Source: Minwuia sp.
GTDB lineage: Bacteria > Pseudomonadota > Alphaproteobacteria > Minwuiales > Minwuiaceae
Length of the DNA stretch: 32,432 bases
NCBI GenBank assembly: GCA_029213165.1
Contig: JARGNO010000002.1
Span: 1 to 32,432 of the forward strand
Direction of reading: 5' to 3'
This document shows, piece after piece, positions 1 through 7,150 of the stretch. The notes under the pieces were generated by a model. It did no database searches, was not told the DNA's origin, and was given only the letters and a program-made list of their open reading frames with translations. Made by a program: the position numbers and the translations under genes. Within the stretch, counting starts at the first letter, position 1; the number at the start of each line of letters is the position of its first letter.

Positions 1-1
1 T

Positions 2-130
2 TATTTCCGGACCGTCCCGTTCGTCGAGACAGGCGACGAACGCTATGCCTGGATGAACGGGATCGTCGCTGTCGGACTGGGCGACCGGACGCCGCGCGGT
101 CCGTTCTACAGCGTGCATCAGGTCCTCTGA
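2..130 (+). CDS. DUF3237 family protein, C-terminal end only
   Basis: Only the last 42 codons are in the window; the start lies to the left. The reading frame ends with TGA at 128-130. The visible protein carries the typical end of the DUF3237 (UPF0311) family: a YFRT-x-P-x-x-ETG segment, then Y-x-W-M-N-G-I-V-A-V-G-x-G-x-R, then a final Y-x-V-x-x-V-L strand. The molecular function of this family is not established; members are small beta-barrel proteins often found beside catabolic genes. The Ldh-family gene begins 4 bases after the stop on the same strand, so the two are probably co-transcribed. The family call rests on motif memory over a short piece. Confidence 0.72.
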   Translation, partial: YFRTVPFVETGDERYAWMNGIVAVGLGDRTPRGPFYSVHQVL

Positions 131-134
131 GGTC

Positions 135-1175
135 ATGCAGGCGCGCCACGACGCCCGCCGCCTGAACCGGTTCGCCGCGCGGCTTTTCGAGAAGGCGGGA
201 ATGCCAGCCGACCGCGCGGCCAGGGTCGCCGCCTTGCTGACCGATGCAGACATGATGGGGCATGACACCCATGGTCTCAACCTCGCCCCGCAGTATCTTG
301 CTGCCCTGACGGCAGGCGAGATGCCCGCCACCGGCGACCCGAAACGGCTGTCCGATACCGGGCCGGTCGTGCTTTGGGACGGCAATTATCTCTCCGGTGT
401 CTGGCTGGTGGATGCAGCGATGGACCTCGGGCTGCAACGCGCACGGGAATTCGGTCTCGCCGCCGTCGGCATTCGCCGTTCCGGCCATATTGCCTGCCTG
501 CAGAGTTTCCTGCCCAAGGCTACGGAGAAGGGCTTCCTTGTCCTGCTGCTCAGTTCAGATCCGGCCGCGAAGGGTGTTGCACCGCCCGGCGCGACGGAGG
601 CGGTCTATACCCCCAACCCGATTGCTGTCGGCATCCCGACCGAGACCGATCCGGTGCTGATTGATATCTCCTGCTCCATCACCACCATGGGTCTGGCCGG
701 ACGCAAGAAGGCGGAGGGTGAGCGTCTGCCCGGCGCATGGCTGGTTGACGGAAGCGGATCGCCCACCGATGACCCGGAGACCGGCGTGGCTCTGCTGCCG
801 CTGGGTGGCACCGAAAGCGGCCACAAGGGCTTCGCGCTTGGCCTGATGGTGGAGGCGCTGACCTCCGCGCTCGGTGGTTTCGGGCGCAAGGACGGGCCAA
901 CGCAGCACGGCGCATCAGTCACGCTGCTGCTGTTCGACCCGGAGGCCTTTGGCGGGCGGGAGGATTTCACGGCGGAGAGCAGTTTCCTCGCCGCCGCCTG
1001 CCGTGCCGCGAATGTACCGGAGGGCGCGGCGGAGGTCCGCATTCCGGGTGCGCGCGGCCTGGATGCCCGACGCAAGGCACTGGCAGGAGGAGTGACGCTT
1101 TATCCGGGGATCATGGACCGGCTTGTCGAATGGGCTGAACGGCTGGGTGTCGAGGTTCCCGATCCCCTGAACTGA
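135..1175 (+). CDS. Ldh family (malate/L-lactate/ureidoglycolate type) NAD(P)-dependent oxidoreductase
   Basis: This 346-residue protein has the length and motifs of the Ldh_2 family, which reduces 2-oxo acids or oxidises 2-hydroxy acids with NAD(P)H/NAD(P)+. Visible signatures are HDTHG at residues 43-47, S-G-H-I-A with the likely catalytic His118, the nucleotide-site segment Y-T-P-N-P-I-A-V-G-I-P, and GHKGFALGLMVE. There is no signal peptide, so it is cytosolic. It sits between a DUF3237 gene and an HpcH/HpaI aldolase, which suggests a small pathway for a hydroxy- or oxo-acid; the actual substrate cannot be told from sequence. The ATG at 135 has a GAGG only 2 bases upstream, so the start is plausible rather than certain. 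Confidence 0.88.
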   Translation: MQARHDARRLNRFAARLFEKAGMPADRAARVAALLTDADMMGHDTHGLNLAPQYLAALTAGEMPATGDPKRLSDTGPVVLWDGNYLSGVWLVDAAMDLGLQRAREFGLAAVGIRRSGHIACLQSFLPKATEKGFLVLLLSSDPAAKGVAPPGATEAVYTPNPIAVGIPTETDPVLIDISCSITTMGLAGRKKAEGERLPGAWLVDGSGSPTDDPETGVALLPLGGTESGHKGFALGLMVEALTSALGGFGRKDGPTQHGASVTLLLFDPEAFGGREDFTAESSFLAAACRAANVPEGAAEVRIPGARGLDARRKALAGGVTLYPGIMDRLVEWAERLGVEVPDPLN

Positions 1176-1197
1176 CGAAAACCAAATGGAGAGCAAC

Positions 1198-1956
1198 ATG
1201 CGCACGAACAAGGTTCGCGATATCTGGAACGCAGGCGGCAATGTGGTGAACGGCTGGGTCGCTTCCGCCAGTTCCTACACCGCCGAGATCATGGCCGCGC
1301 AGGGTTTCGACTCGGTCGGCGTCGATCTGCAGCACGGCATGATCGATTTCGACCATGCCATTGCCATGCTGCAGGGCATTTCGGTGCAGGAGGCAACGCC
1401 GCTCGCCCGGATCCCCTGGAACGACCCGACATGGATCATGAAGGTGCTGGATGCCGGCGCCATGGGCCTGGTCTGTCCGATGGTGAACACGGCAGAGGAA
1501 GCAACCCACTTCGTGCAGGCCAGCCATTATCCGCCGCTGGGATTCCGGTCCTTCGCGAATGTGCGTGGCCCGCTCTATGCCGGATCCGACTACAAGGCGC
1601 GGTCCCGCGATCTGGTGATTACCCTTGCCATGATCGAGACCAAGGACGCGCTGGACAATATCGAGGAGATCGTGGCGGTCGAGGGGCTGGATGCCGTCTA
1701 TATCGGCCCTTCCGACCTTGCCATCGGTCTTGGCCATGATCCGGTCGGAGACCCGACGGAGCCGGAGGTTCTTGAAGCCATCACCCATATCCGCAAGGTC
1801 TCGGAAGCGGCAGGTGTGAAACCATGTATCCACACCGCAGGCGGTGATCACGCCAAACGGTGCTTCGAAGAAGGCTTCCGGCTCTGCACCCTGGCCAACG
1901 AGATCCGGTTCATCATCGACGGCGCCCAGCGGGAGATCGGCAAGGCCCGCGCCTGA
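1198..1956 (+). CDS. HpcH/HpaI family class II aldolase
   Basis: The product (252 residues from this start) belongs to the metal-dependent HpcH/HpaI aldolases, which split 4-hydroxy-2-oxo acids into pyruvate plus an aldehyde. Key family residues are visible: D-L-Q-H-G with the base His46, R-I-P-W with Arg71, M-I-E with the metal ligand Glu147, and G-P-S-D-L with the metal ligand Asp173. An in-frame ATG lies 12 bases upstream at 1186, but ATG 1198 is preceded by GGAGAG at 1188-1193 at proper spacing and the protein then begins MRTNKVRDIW, as homologues do. It follows the Ldh gene by about 22 bases and probably shares its mRNA. The natural substrate is unknown. A strong hairpin follows the gene. 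Confidence 0.88.
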   Translation: MRTNKVRDIWNAGGNVVNGWVASASSYTAEIMAAQGFDSVGVDLQHGMIDFDHAIAMLQGISVQEATPLARIPWNDPTWIMKVLDAGAMGLVCPMVNTAEEATHFVQASHYPPLGFRSFANVRGPLYAGSDYKARSRDLVITLAMIETKDALDNIEEIVAVEGLDAVYIGPSDLAIGLGHDPVGDPTEPEVLEAITHIRKVSEAAGVKPCIHTAGGDHAKRCFEEGFRLCTLANEIRFIIDGAQREIGKARA

Positions 1957-1975
1957 CGGTCCCGTTTCGCGACCT

Positions 1976-2007
1976 GACAGCGCTGGCGGCATTGCGCCAG
2001 CGCTGTC
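1976..2007. terminator. Convergent hairpin between aldolase and glutaminase genes
   Basis: A perfect 13-bp inverted repeat (GACAGCGCTGGCG / CGCCAGCGCTGTC) with a 6-base loop occupies the gap between two genes that converge. No T-run follows on either strand, so it is not a textbook intrinsic terminator, but position and stem strength fit a shared bidirectional terminator or 3'-end stabiliser. Confidence 0.6.
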
Positions 2008-2019
2008 CCCGGTTCCGTC

Positions 2020-2940
2020 TCAGAAGACTGACAGGCCGGTCAGGGAAGCGAATTTCTCCAGCGCCATGGTACCGACAAGGGAATTGCCCTGGGCACTGAG
2101 ACCCGGCGACCACACAGCAACCGACAAATCCCCCGGCGCAATGGCCACGATACCACCCCCGACACCGCTCTTGCCCGGCAGGCCGACGTGAAATGCAAAG
2201 TCGCCGGACGCATCATAGTGACCACAGGTAAGCATGATGGCGTTGATGCGGCGTGCCCGTCGTTCGGACACGATCCGGCGTCCCGTTATCGGATCCATGC
2301 CCCTGTTGGCGAGAAACAGCATCGACCGCGCGAGCCCCTGACATGACATCTCCAGCGCGCACTGATTGAAATAGACGTGCAGCACATCGTCCGGCGGATT
2401 GTGCAGATTGCCGAAGCTGCGCATGAAATTTGCCACCGCGGCATTCCGGAAGCCCGTTTCACGCTCCGATTCGGCCACACGCGGGTCAATCCGAACCGGC
2501 TCCCCATCTGCCAGTTCCGTCGCGAACTGCAGTATCGCCTCGACCGCACCATCCCGGCCATATTGACTGACCAGTACATCGGTCGAGATCAGGGCGCCTG
2601 CATTGATCAGCGGGTTGCGGGGGATTCCGTTCTCGTGCTCAAGCTGGACAAGTGAATTGAAAGGGTCGCCGGAGGGCTCCCGTCCGGAGCGTTTCCAGTA
2701 GGATTCCCCCACCGCCTCCAGCGCCATGGTCAGGCTGATGACTTTCGTGACACTCTGCAGCGAGAACTGGCGATCTGCCCGCCCGACCGAGAACCTCTCC
2801 CCTGCCCGCGTGACAACGGCCATTCCGAAGTTCATCGGATCGACTTCGGCCAGTGCGGGAATGTAGTTGGCAACCTTGCCGGTGCCCCGTTGCGGCTCGA
2901 TGGTCTGCGCCACTTCCCAGAGAATTTCGTCGTAGTTCAT
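2020..2940 (-). CDS. glsA: Glutaminase (beta-lactamase-like fold)
   Basis: Glutaminase hydrolyses L-glutamine to glutamate and ammonia in the cytosol. The protein matches the bacterial GlsA/GlsB family along its length: G-K-V-A-x-Y-I-P-A-L near the N-terminus, the catalytic S-x-x-K motif in F-S-L-Q-S-V-T-K, ENGIPRNPLINAGAL, a later S-F-G-N-L-H, and G-K-S-G-V-G-G-G-I-V-A-I toward the end. From ATG 2940 it is 306 residues, close to the roughly 308 of E. coli GlsB. An ATG at 2952 is in frame, but 2940 has a GAGG 6 bases upstream. It lies downstream of the receiver/Hpt trio on the same strand, separated by a hairpin, and converges with the aldolase gene. Confidence 0.95.
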   Translation of the reverse strand: MNYDEILWEVAQTIEPQRGTGKVANYIPALAEVDPMNFGMAVVTRAGERFSVGRADRQFSLQSVTKVISLTMALEAVGESYWKRSGREPSGDPFNSLVQLEHENGIPRNPLINAGALISTDVLVSQYGRDGAVEAILQFATELADGEPVRIDPRVAESERETGFRNAAVANFMRSFGNLHNPPDDVLHVYFNQCALEMSCQGLARSMLFLANRGMDPITGRRIVSERRARRINAIMLTCGHYDASGDFAFHVGLPGKSGVGGGIVAIAPGDLSVAVWSPGLSAQGNSLVGTMALEKFASLTGLSVF

Positions 2941-2954
2941 GAAGGGCCTCATAT

Positions 2955-2986
2955 GGACCGGTCGCGCACAATTGCGCGAACGGTCC
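2955..2986 (-). terminator. Hairpin between degenerate receiver gene and glsA
   Basis: The stem is GGACCG/CGGTCC (6 bp), then a 2x2 internal mismatch, then CGCGC/GCGCG (5 bp) around a 6-base loop. On the minus strand it follows the last gene of the receiver/Hpt trio and ends only about 14 bases before the glsA start codon. It lacks a U-tract. It could be a weak terminator, an mRNA processing barrier, or an operator or leader structure for glsA. The structure is seen directly; its role is inferred. Confidence 0.45.
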
Positions 2987-3015
2987 AGTCTAGCCCTTTA
3001 CCGGGATCGCGTGCA

Positions 3016-3576
3016 TCACCCTGCGGAAACCTCTGCGGCTTCCGCCTCGTCCCCGTCATTGTCGTCGATCTCGATCTCGATGGCGCGGCGCTCCATCCCG
3101 CCAGGCGCGCCTGTATCCTTGAACCGACGGCACGGACCGACGTAGTTGTCCTGATCGACAAAGGGCCGCGGATGGTTGGCGACCCATGACAGGCGGTCGT
3201 AGAGCCCGCCAGGAGAGAGCGGCAAGGTCAGCACCATGTTGGCACCAGCATCGCGCGAACTGGTCACCGCACCGATGGTGGTGTGACCCAGGGTCATCAG
3301 GATCGGGATATGCCGCGCCGGGTTCCGCCGGTTCTCCCGAACGCTGCGGACCAGGTCGACGCCACCCTTGCCGTCAATGTTGTAATTGACGATCAGCAGA
3401 TCCACGGTCCCGCGCTGGATCAGTTTGCTCGCCTGCTCGACATTGCGCGCATGCACTACCGGATCGGCACCAAAGGATTTCAGGATCGACTGCGTGATTC
3501 GGAAAGCCGGCTCCCCCGAATCCGCGACAAGAACGGAGATGTTCTTGAGATTGATATCCTTGGCCGGACCCTTCAT
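3016..3576 (-). CDS. Degenerate CheY-like receiver protein (no phosphoacceptor Asp)
   Basis: This 186-residue protein is a stand-alone receiver domain (about residues 13-135) followed by an R-P-F-V-D ... Y-V-G-P-C-R-R tail and an acidic C-terminus. It is a clear paralogue of the product encoded at 4121-4702; both share the order I-N-L, Q-S-I-L, F-G-A, N-P/H-P-A-R, D/S-G-A-N and the GPCRR tail. The phosphoacceptor position is Asn64 (L-L-I-V-N-Y-N) and the conserved Lys is replaced by Leu (V-L-T-L-P), so normal phosphorylation is not expected. It may act as a phosphorylation-independent partner or decoy. It is the third gene of a leftward trio, 39 bases after the Hpt-like gene, with AGGA upstream of the ATG. 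Confidence 0.82.
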   Translation of the reverse strand: MKGPAKDINLKNISVLVADSGEPAFRITQSILKSFGADPVVHARNVEQASKLIQRGTVDLLIVNYNIDGKGGVDLVRSVRENRRNPARHIPILMTLGHTTIGAVTSSRDAGANMVLTLPLSPGGLYDRLSWVANHPRPFVDQDNYVGPCRRFKDTGAPGGMERRAIEIEIDDNDGDEAEAAEVSAG

Positions 3577-3615
3577 CAGGATGGCTTCCTTAAGTTGTCT
3601 CGCGTTGGCTGTACG

Positions 3616-4119
3616 TCAGCCGATATTGCCGGTTGGTTCGGGGTAGTGATCCACCAGTTGTCCCAGGGCATTCATCAATGATGCCAACTCGCCTTCGCCC
3701 TCACGCTTGAAGGTCGGCGTACTGACCAGCCGCAGCGCATTCAGATGCGTCCGCATCGCATGCGGATCATTGCGCTTCGCCTCGGTAAGGCGATGAATCA
3801 ATTCGCAGAAACTGTCAGCCACATGCGTTACCGCCTCATAGTCGAAAGTGGCACCAAGGTTGCGGATCTGATTCGACAGGCCATAGGCTTCCTCCCCATA
3901 TGGATTCGGGAAAGTATCGTCCTGACCGGCCTTGTCTACTGCTGACCAGAGTTCGCGCAGCAATCCGTCCACCCATTCAAGGTATTCGGGTTCCAGTTCG
4001 GTGACGGCGGACTGACCCGCCTCGATTGCGTCTTCCCTGGAGATGCTTGGCTTCTGGCGTGCGATCTGCGTGAACCGTGTGGGCACAATTCGCGCCTCAT
4101 TTGTTTTCTTGTTCGGCAT
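3616..4119 (-). CDS. Hpt-like helical protein lacking the expected histidine
   Basis: The 167-residue product is predicted mostly helical and soluble. Residues about 80-132 resemble the Hpt-like proteins that accompany small receivers in alphaproteobacteria, whose core (as I remember it) reads A-H-D-I-K-G-x-G-x-x-F-x-Y, followed later by H-x-x-A-L-R. Here the aligned stretch is S-N-Q-I-R-N-L-G-A-T-F-D-Y, so the phospho-accepting His is replaced by Asn83, while HLNALR is kept. It starts 1 base after the stop of the upstream receiver gene, so translation is probably coupled. The family assignment is by pattern memory and is uncertain; a plain hypothetical protein is the conservative alternative. 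Confidence 0.6.
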   Translation of the reverse strand: MPNKKTNEARIVPTRFTQIARQKPSISREDAIEAGQSAVTELEPEYLEWVDGLLRELWSAVDKAGQDDTFPNPYGEEAYGLSNQIRNLGATFDYEAVTHVADSFCELIHRLTEAKRNDPHAMRTHLNALRLVSTPTFKREGEGELASLMNALGQLVDHYPEPTGNIG

Positions 4120-4120
4120 G

Positions 4121-4702
4121 CTACTGAATTCCGGTTGACGTGATCATGGGGTTTGGAACACGGACTGCTCGGCCTCGCGTTTCCATGCCTGCTTCGGTCT
4201 TGTTTTTCATTCTGCGCTCGATCTGGTTGGGGGCGCCTGCCGCACGGAACCGGCGGCAGGGACCTGCATAGACTTCGTGGTCGACGAAGGGACGGGGTCG
4301 GTGAGCTATTGCCGCCAGACGTTCGTAGAGCGCCTGGACGGAAACTGGCTTGGTCAGCACCAGGTTGGCACCACTGTCGCGGCAGCGCCCGACATCGCGT
4401 GCTGTCAGGTGACCACAGGTGATCAGCACGGGGATATAGCGTGCCGGATGGTTGGAGGTCCGACGCAGTTCCTTCACGAAATCGGGGCCCCGACCATTGC
4501 CGAGGAAGAAATCGCAGATCAGAACGTCGATACCCCCAAACATCAGCCGGTCACGTGTAGCCTGCAAGCTGCCGGTATGGTGAATGAACACGGCGCCGAA
4601 GCCCTGCAGGATCGACTGCATGACCCTGCGACCGCCCTCGTTCTCATCCGCAACGAGAAAGTTGACCTGTGCCAGGTTGATGTGTTGCTCGGCGAGCTTC
4701 AT
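4121..4702 (-). CDS. Stand-alone CheY-like response regulator with GPxRR tail
   Basis: This 193-residue protein is a single receiver domain with an intact phosphorylation site: acidic pair Asp19-Glu20, phosphoacceptor Asp64 in L-I-C-D-F-F, Thr96 (V-L-I-T-C-G-H), and Lys119 in V-L-T-K-P. It has no DNA-binding output domain; after the receiver comes R-P-F-V-D-H-x-x-Y-A-G-P-C-R-R, a tail shared with the paralogue at 3016-3576, and a basic C-terminus. It is the first gene of a leftward trio with the Hpt-like gene (1-base gap) and the degenerate receiver. A CtrA-like box lies 48 bases upstream. The partner histidine kinase is not in the window. A role in motility or cell-cycle signalling is inference only. 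Confidence 0.87.
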   Translation of the reverse strand: MKLAEQHINLAQVNFLVADENEGGRRVMQSILQGFGAVFIHHTGSLQATRDRLMFGGIDVLICDFFLGNGRGPDFVKELRRTSNHPARYIPVLITCGHLTARDVGRCRDSGANLVLTKPVSVQALYERLAAIAHRPRPFVDHEVYAGPCRRFRAAGAPNQIERRMKNKTEAGMETRGRAVRVPNPMITSTGIQ

Positions 4703-4749
4703 GGCCCCTGCTTCTCAATTGAACAGGGTCACACTCTATGCGCGCCGGG

Positions 4750-4765
4750 GTAAAATGACGGTTAA
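4750..4765 (-). promoter_or_regulatory. CtrA-like box upstream of receiver/Hpt trio
   Basis: Read on the minus strand the site is TTAA-CCGTCAT-TTTAC, which fits the CtrA consensus TTAA-N7-TTAAC with one mismatch. It begins over the livM stop codon and lies 48 bases before the first ATG of the trio, a usual distance for a box overlapping a -35 region. The same TTAAC/TTTAC form with 7-base spacing is found before fliF. CtrA binding is inferred from the pattern. Confidence 0.5.
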
Positions 4766-6138
4766 CGCCGAACAACCTCGGGCAGCAGTCCCCGCGGACT
4801 GAAACGCATCACCAGAAGCAGGATCAGTCCCATGGTGAACAGGCGCATGTGCGCGGCCCCCTCGATCAGGTGCAGGCGCAGGGCATTGTCCTCCGCCAGA
4901 CCAGAAGTCAGGGTCGACATCAGCCACAGCCCGACCGGCTCCGCCTCGATCCACAGGAACCAGATCAGGAAGCCCCCAAGCACCGCCCCATAATTGTTTC
5001 CGGAACCGCCGACGATCACCATGACCCAGATCAGAAAGGTGAAACGCAAGGGGTTGTAGGTGCCTGGCGTGAACTGTCCGTCCAGCGTCGTCAGCATGGC
5101 ACCGGCGACACCGACGACGGCGGACCCCAGGACAAAGACCTGCAGATGGCGGCGGGTCACATTCTTGCCCATGGCGCTGGCCGCGACCTCATTGTCGCGG
5201 ATGGCCCGCATCATGCGTCCCCAGGGTGACTTCAGCGCCCGCTCGCTGAGCCACAGCACGACAAGCAGGACCGCCGCGAACAGCAGCACATAGCAAAGCT
5301 TCACGAAGATGCTGGAACCATCAATGACAAACTGCTGCAGCGCCTCTGACCTGGCGGCAGGTTCAAGCGCCTGCAGACTGCTGCTGTTCAGGCTCTCGAC
5401 CAGGTTGCGGAACCATCCCGTCTCCTGCAGGTCAATCTCGTAGGGCACGGGCCGGTCGAGGCCGCTGACGTTCTTCACGCCGCGGGTCAGCCAGTCCTCG
5501 TTCTTCAGCATGGCAATGACGATCTCGGAGATGCCGAGGGTCGCAATCGCCAGATAGTCGGACCGCAGGCCCAGCGCGATGCGCCCGACGATGAAGGCCG
5601 CCCCCGCTGCGAAGACGCCGCCCACCGCCCAGGAGAAGATGATGGGCAGTCCCAGACCACCGAGATAACCCGTCTTGGCCGGATTGACCCCTTCGATGGC
5701 GTCCACCGCCGGATCGAAGAAGGCGCGCGCCGCGAAATAACCGATCCCGATAATCAGGGTCATGCCGATGATGCGGGCCGGACCACGCGGCAAGCGGCGA
5801 TGTGCGAATATCGCGACGATCACCGTGGCGACCACGACCGCCAGCGCCAGAAAGACCCCCGTGCCGCCGACCGACCAGGCTTCCCCGACGGGCGACTTGG
5901 AGACAAGGACACCGGCGATACCACCGAGCGCGGCGAAGCCCATGATCCCGACATTGAACAGCCCGGCATAGCCCCACTGGATATTGACGCCCAGGGCCAT
6001 GACGGCGGAGATCAGACAGAGCTGCAGGATGGAGAGGCTGACCGACCAGGACTGTCCAAGGCCCACCGCGATCAGCGCCACCGCCATGATGGCGAAGGTG
6101 ATCAGGCCGCGATTGCGGGTGGCGTCACCGGCACTCAT
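4762..6138 (-). CDS. livM: Branched-chain amino acid ABC transporter permease LivM
   Basis: This 458-residue integral membrane protein is one of the two permeases of a HAAT-type (branched-chain amino acid or related solute) importer. Many hydrophobic segments are visible. The family core is clear: N-I-Q-W-G-Y-A-G-L-F-N-V-G near the start, R-S-D-Y-L-A-I-A-T-L-G-I-S-E-I, S-P-W-G-R-M-M-R-A-I-R-D-N-E-x-A-A (the loop contacting the ATPases), and G-G-x-G-N-N-Y-G-A-V-L-G. It is longer than the roughly 300-residue minimal form, with a soluble insert near residues 215-275. Its ATG overlaps the livH stop by 4 bases (ATGA), preceded by GGGGGAAGG. It is the last gene of the transporter operon; the substrate cannot be fixed from sequence. 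Confidence 0.92.
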   Translation of the reverse strand: MSAGDATRNRGLITFAIMAVALIAVGLGQSWSVSLSILQLCLISAVMALGVNIQWGYAGLFNVGIMGFAALGGIAGVLVSKSPVGEAWSVGGTGVFLALAVVVATVIVAIFAHRRLPRGPARIIGMTLIIGIGYFAARAFFDPAVDAIEGVNPAKTGYLGGLGLPIIFSWAVGGVFAAGAAFIVGRIALGLRSDYLAIATLGISEIVIAMLKNEDWLTRGVKNVSGLDRPVPYEIDLQETGWFRNLVESLNSSSLQALEPAARSEALQQFVIDGSSIFVKLCYVLLFAAVLLVVLWLSERALKSPWGRMMRAIRDNEVAASAMGKNVTRRHLQVFVLGSAVVGVAGAMLTTLDGQFTPGTYNPLRFTFLIWVMVIVGGSGNNYGAVLGGFLIWFLWIEAEPVGLWLMSTLTSGLAEDNALRLHLIEGAAHMRLFTMGLILLLVMRFSPRGLLPEVVRR

Positions 6139-7148
6139 ATCACCTTCCCCCTGAATATCCCGGTGGGTCTGACCAGCAGCACCACCACAAGGATGATGAA
6201 GGAGACAGCGAACTTGTAGTCGGTGGACAGAAGCTGGACCAGCGTATCGGGCGCCATGTCATCGGGCAGCAGGTATCGCAGGAACTTCTTGTAGGCATAG
6301 GTGATCGTTACCTCCGAAAAGGCGATCACGAAGCCACCGACAATGGCCCCCAGCGGTTGCCCGATGCCGCCAACGATTGCCGCGGCAAACATGGGCAACA
6401 GCAACTGGAAATAGGTGAAGGGCTTGAAGCTCTTGTCCAGGCCATACAGCGTGCCGGCAATGGCTGCCAGGCTTGCCGCGATGATCCAGGTCACCAGCAC
6501 GACCCGGTCCGGATCGATACCGGACAGCAGTGCCAGATCTTCATTGTCCGAATAGGCCCGCATGGACTTGCCGGTACGGGTCCGCTGCAGGAACCAGAAC
6601 AGCGCCGACACGACCAAAATCGCCACGACGACCGTCAGGGCCTGTGTCTGGCGGATGGCGATGCCTTCCCGCAGGCCGGTCAGGTCCTTGAACTCACGGA
6701 AGGTGATCAGGAACCGCGCACCGTCGGCAAATGCCTGGTCGTCAGGACCGATGATGAAGCGGACGATGCCGTTCAGCATGAACATCACACCGACGGAGGC
6801 GATGACGAAGATGATCGGCTTGCTCTTCTGCTTGCGGTAGAAGCGGAAGACCGCCCGATCCGCCAGCAGGGCGATCATGATTGCGCCCAGTATGCCGAAG
6901 GGCAGCGCCAGCAGCGCCGTTGGCAGGGGCGCGATGCCGATACCCCAGCTCTGGAACAGCCATGTCACCAGGATGACGACCATGGTGCCAAAGGCCATCA
7001 GGTCGCCATGGGCGAAATTGGCAAACCGCAGGATACCGAAGACCAGCGTGATCCCCAGCGCGCCCAGCGCCAGCTGGGAACCATAGGCCAGTGCCGGAAC
7101 GACGACAAAATTGCTGAACAGGGCCAGGGCGTTGAGGATATCGATCAT
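6135..7148 (-). CDS. livH: Branched-chain amino acid ABC transporter permease LivH
   Basis: The product (337 residues) is the second permease of the importer. It has about eight hydrophobic segments and LivH-type motifs: L-A-L-G-A-L-G-I-T-L-V-F-G-I-L-R-F-A-N-F near the N-terminus (A-H-G-D next), then T-R-T-G-K-S-M-R-A-Y-S-D-N (the loop contacting the ATPases), and G-G-I-G-Q-P-L-G-A-I-V-G-G. Three in-frame starts are stacked: GTG 7154, ATG 7151 and ATG 7148. GGAGG at 7155-7159 is best spaced (6 bases) for ATG 7148, which is chosen here. All overlap or abut the livF stop, so translation is coupled. It overlaps livM by 4 bases. Confidence 0.92.
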   Translation of the reverse strand: MIDILNALALFSNFVVVPALAYGSQLALGALGITLVFGILRFANFAHGDLMAFGTMVVILVTWLFQSWGIGIAPLPTALLALPFGILGAIMIALLADRAVFRFYRKQKSKPIIFVIASVGVMFMLNGIVRFIIGPDDQAFADGARFLITFREFKDLTGLREGIAIRQTQALTVVVAILVVSALFWFLQRTRTGKSMRAYSDNEDLALLSGIDPDRVVLVTWIIAASLAAIAGTLYGLDKSFKPFTYFQLLLPMFAAAIVGGIGQPLGAIVGGFVIAFSEVTITYAYKKFLRYLLPDDMAPDTLVQLLSTDYKFAVSFIILVVVLLVRPTGIFRGKVI

Positions 7149-7150
7149 CA

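Noticed and set aside
3849-3863. Perfect TGGCAC-N5-TTGC on the plus strand inside the Hpt-like gene
   Set aside because: It would drive antisense transcription inside a coding region. Another exact match occurs inside fliK, so chance matches happen in this GC-rich DNA. RNA 5'-end mapping would decide.
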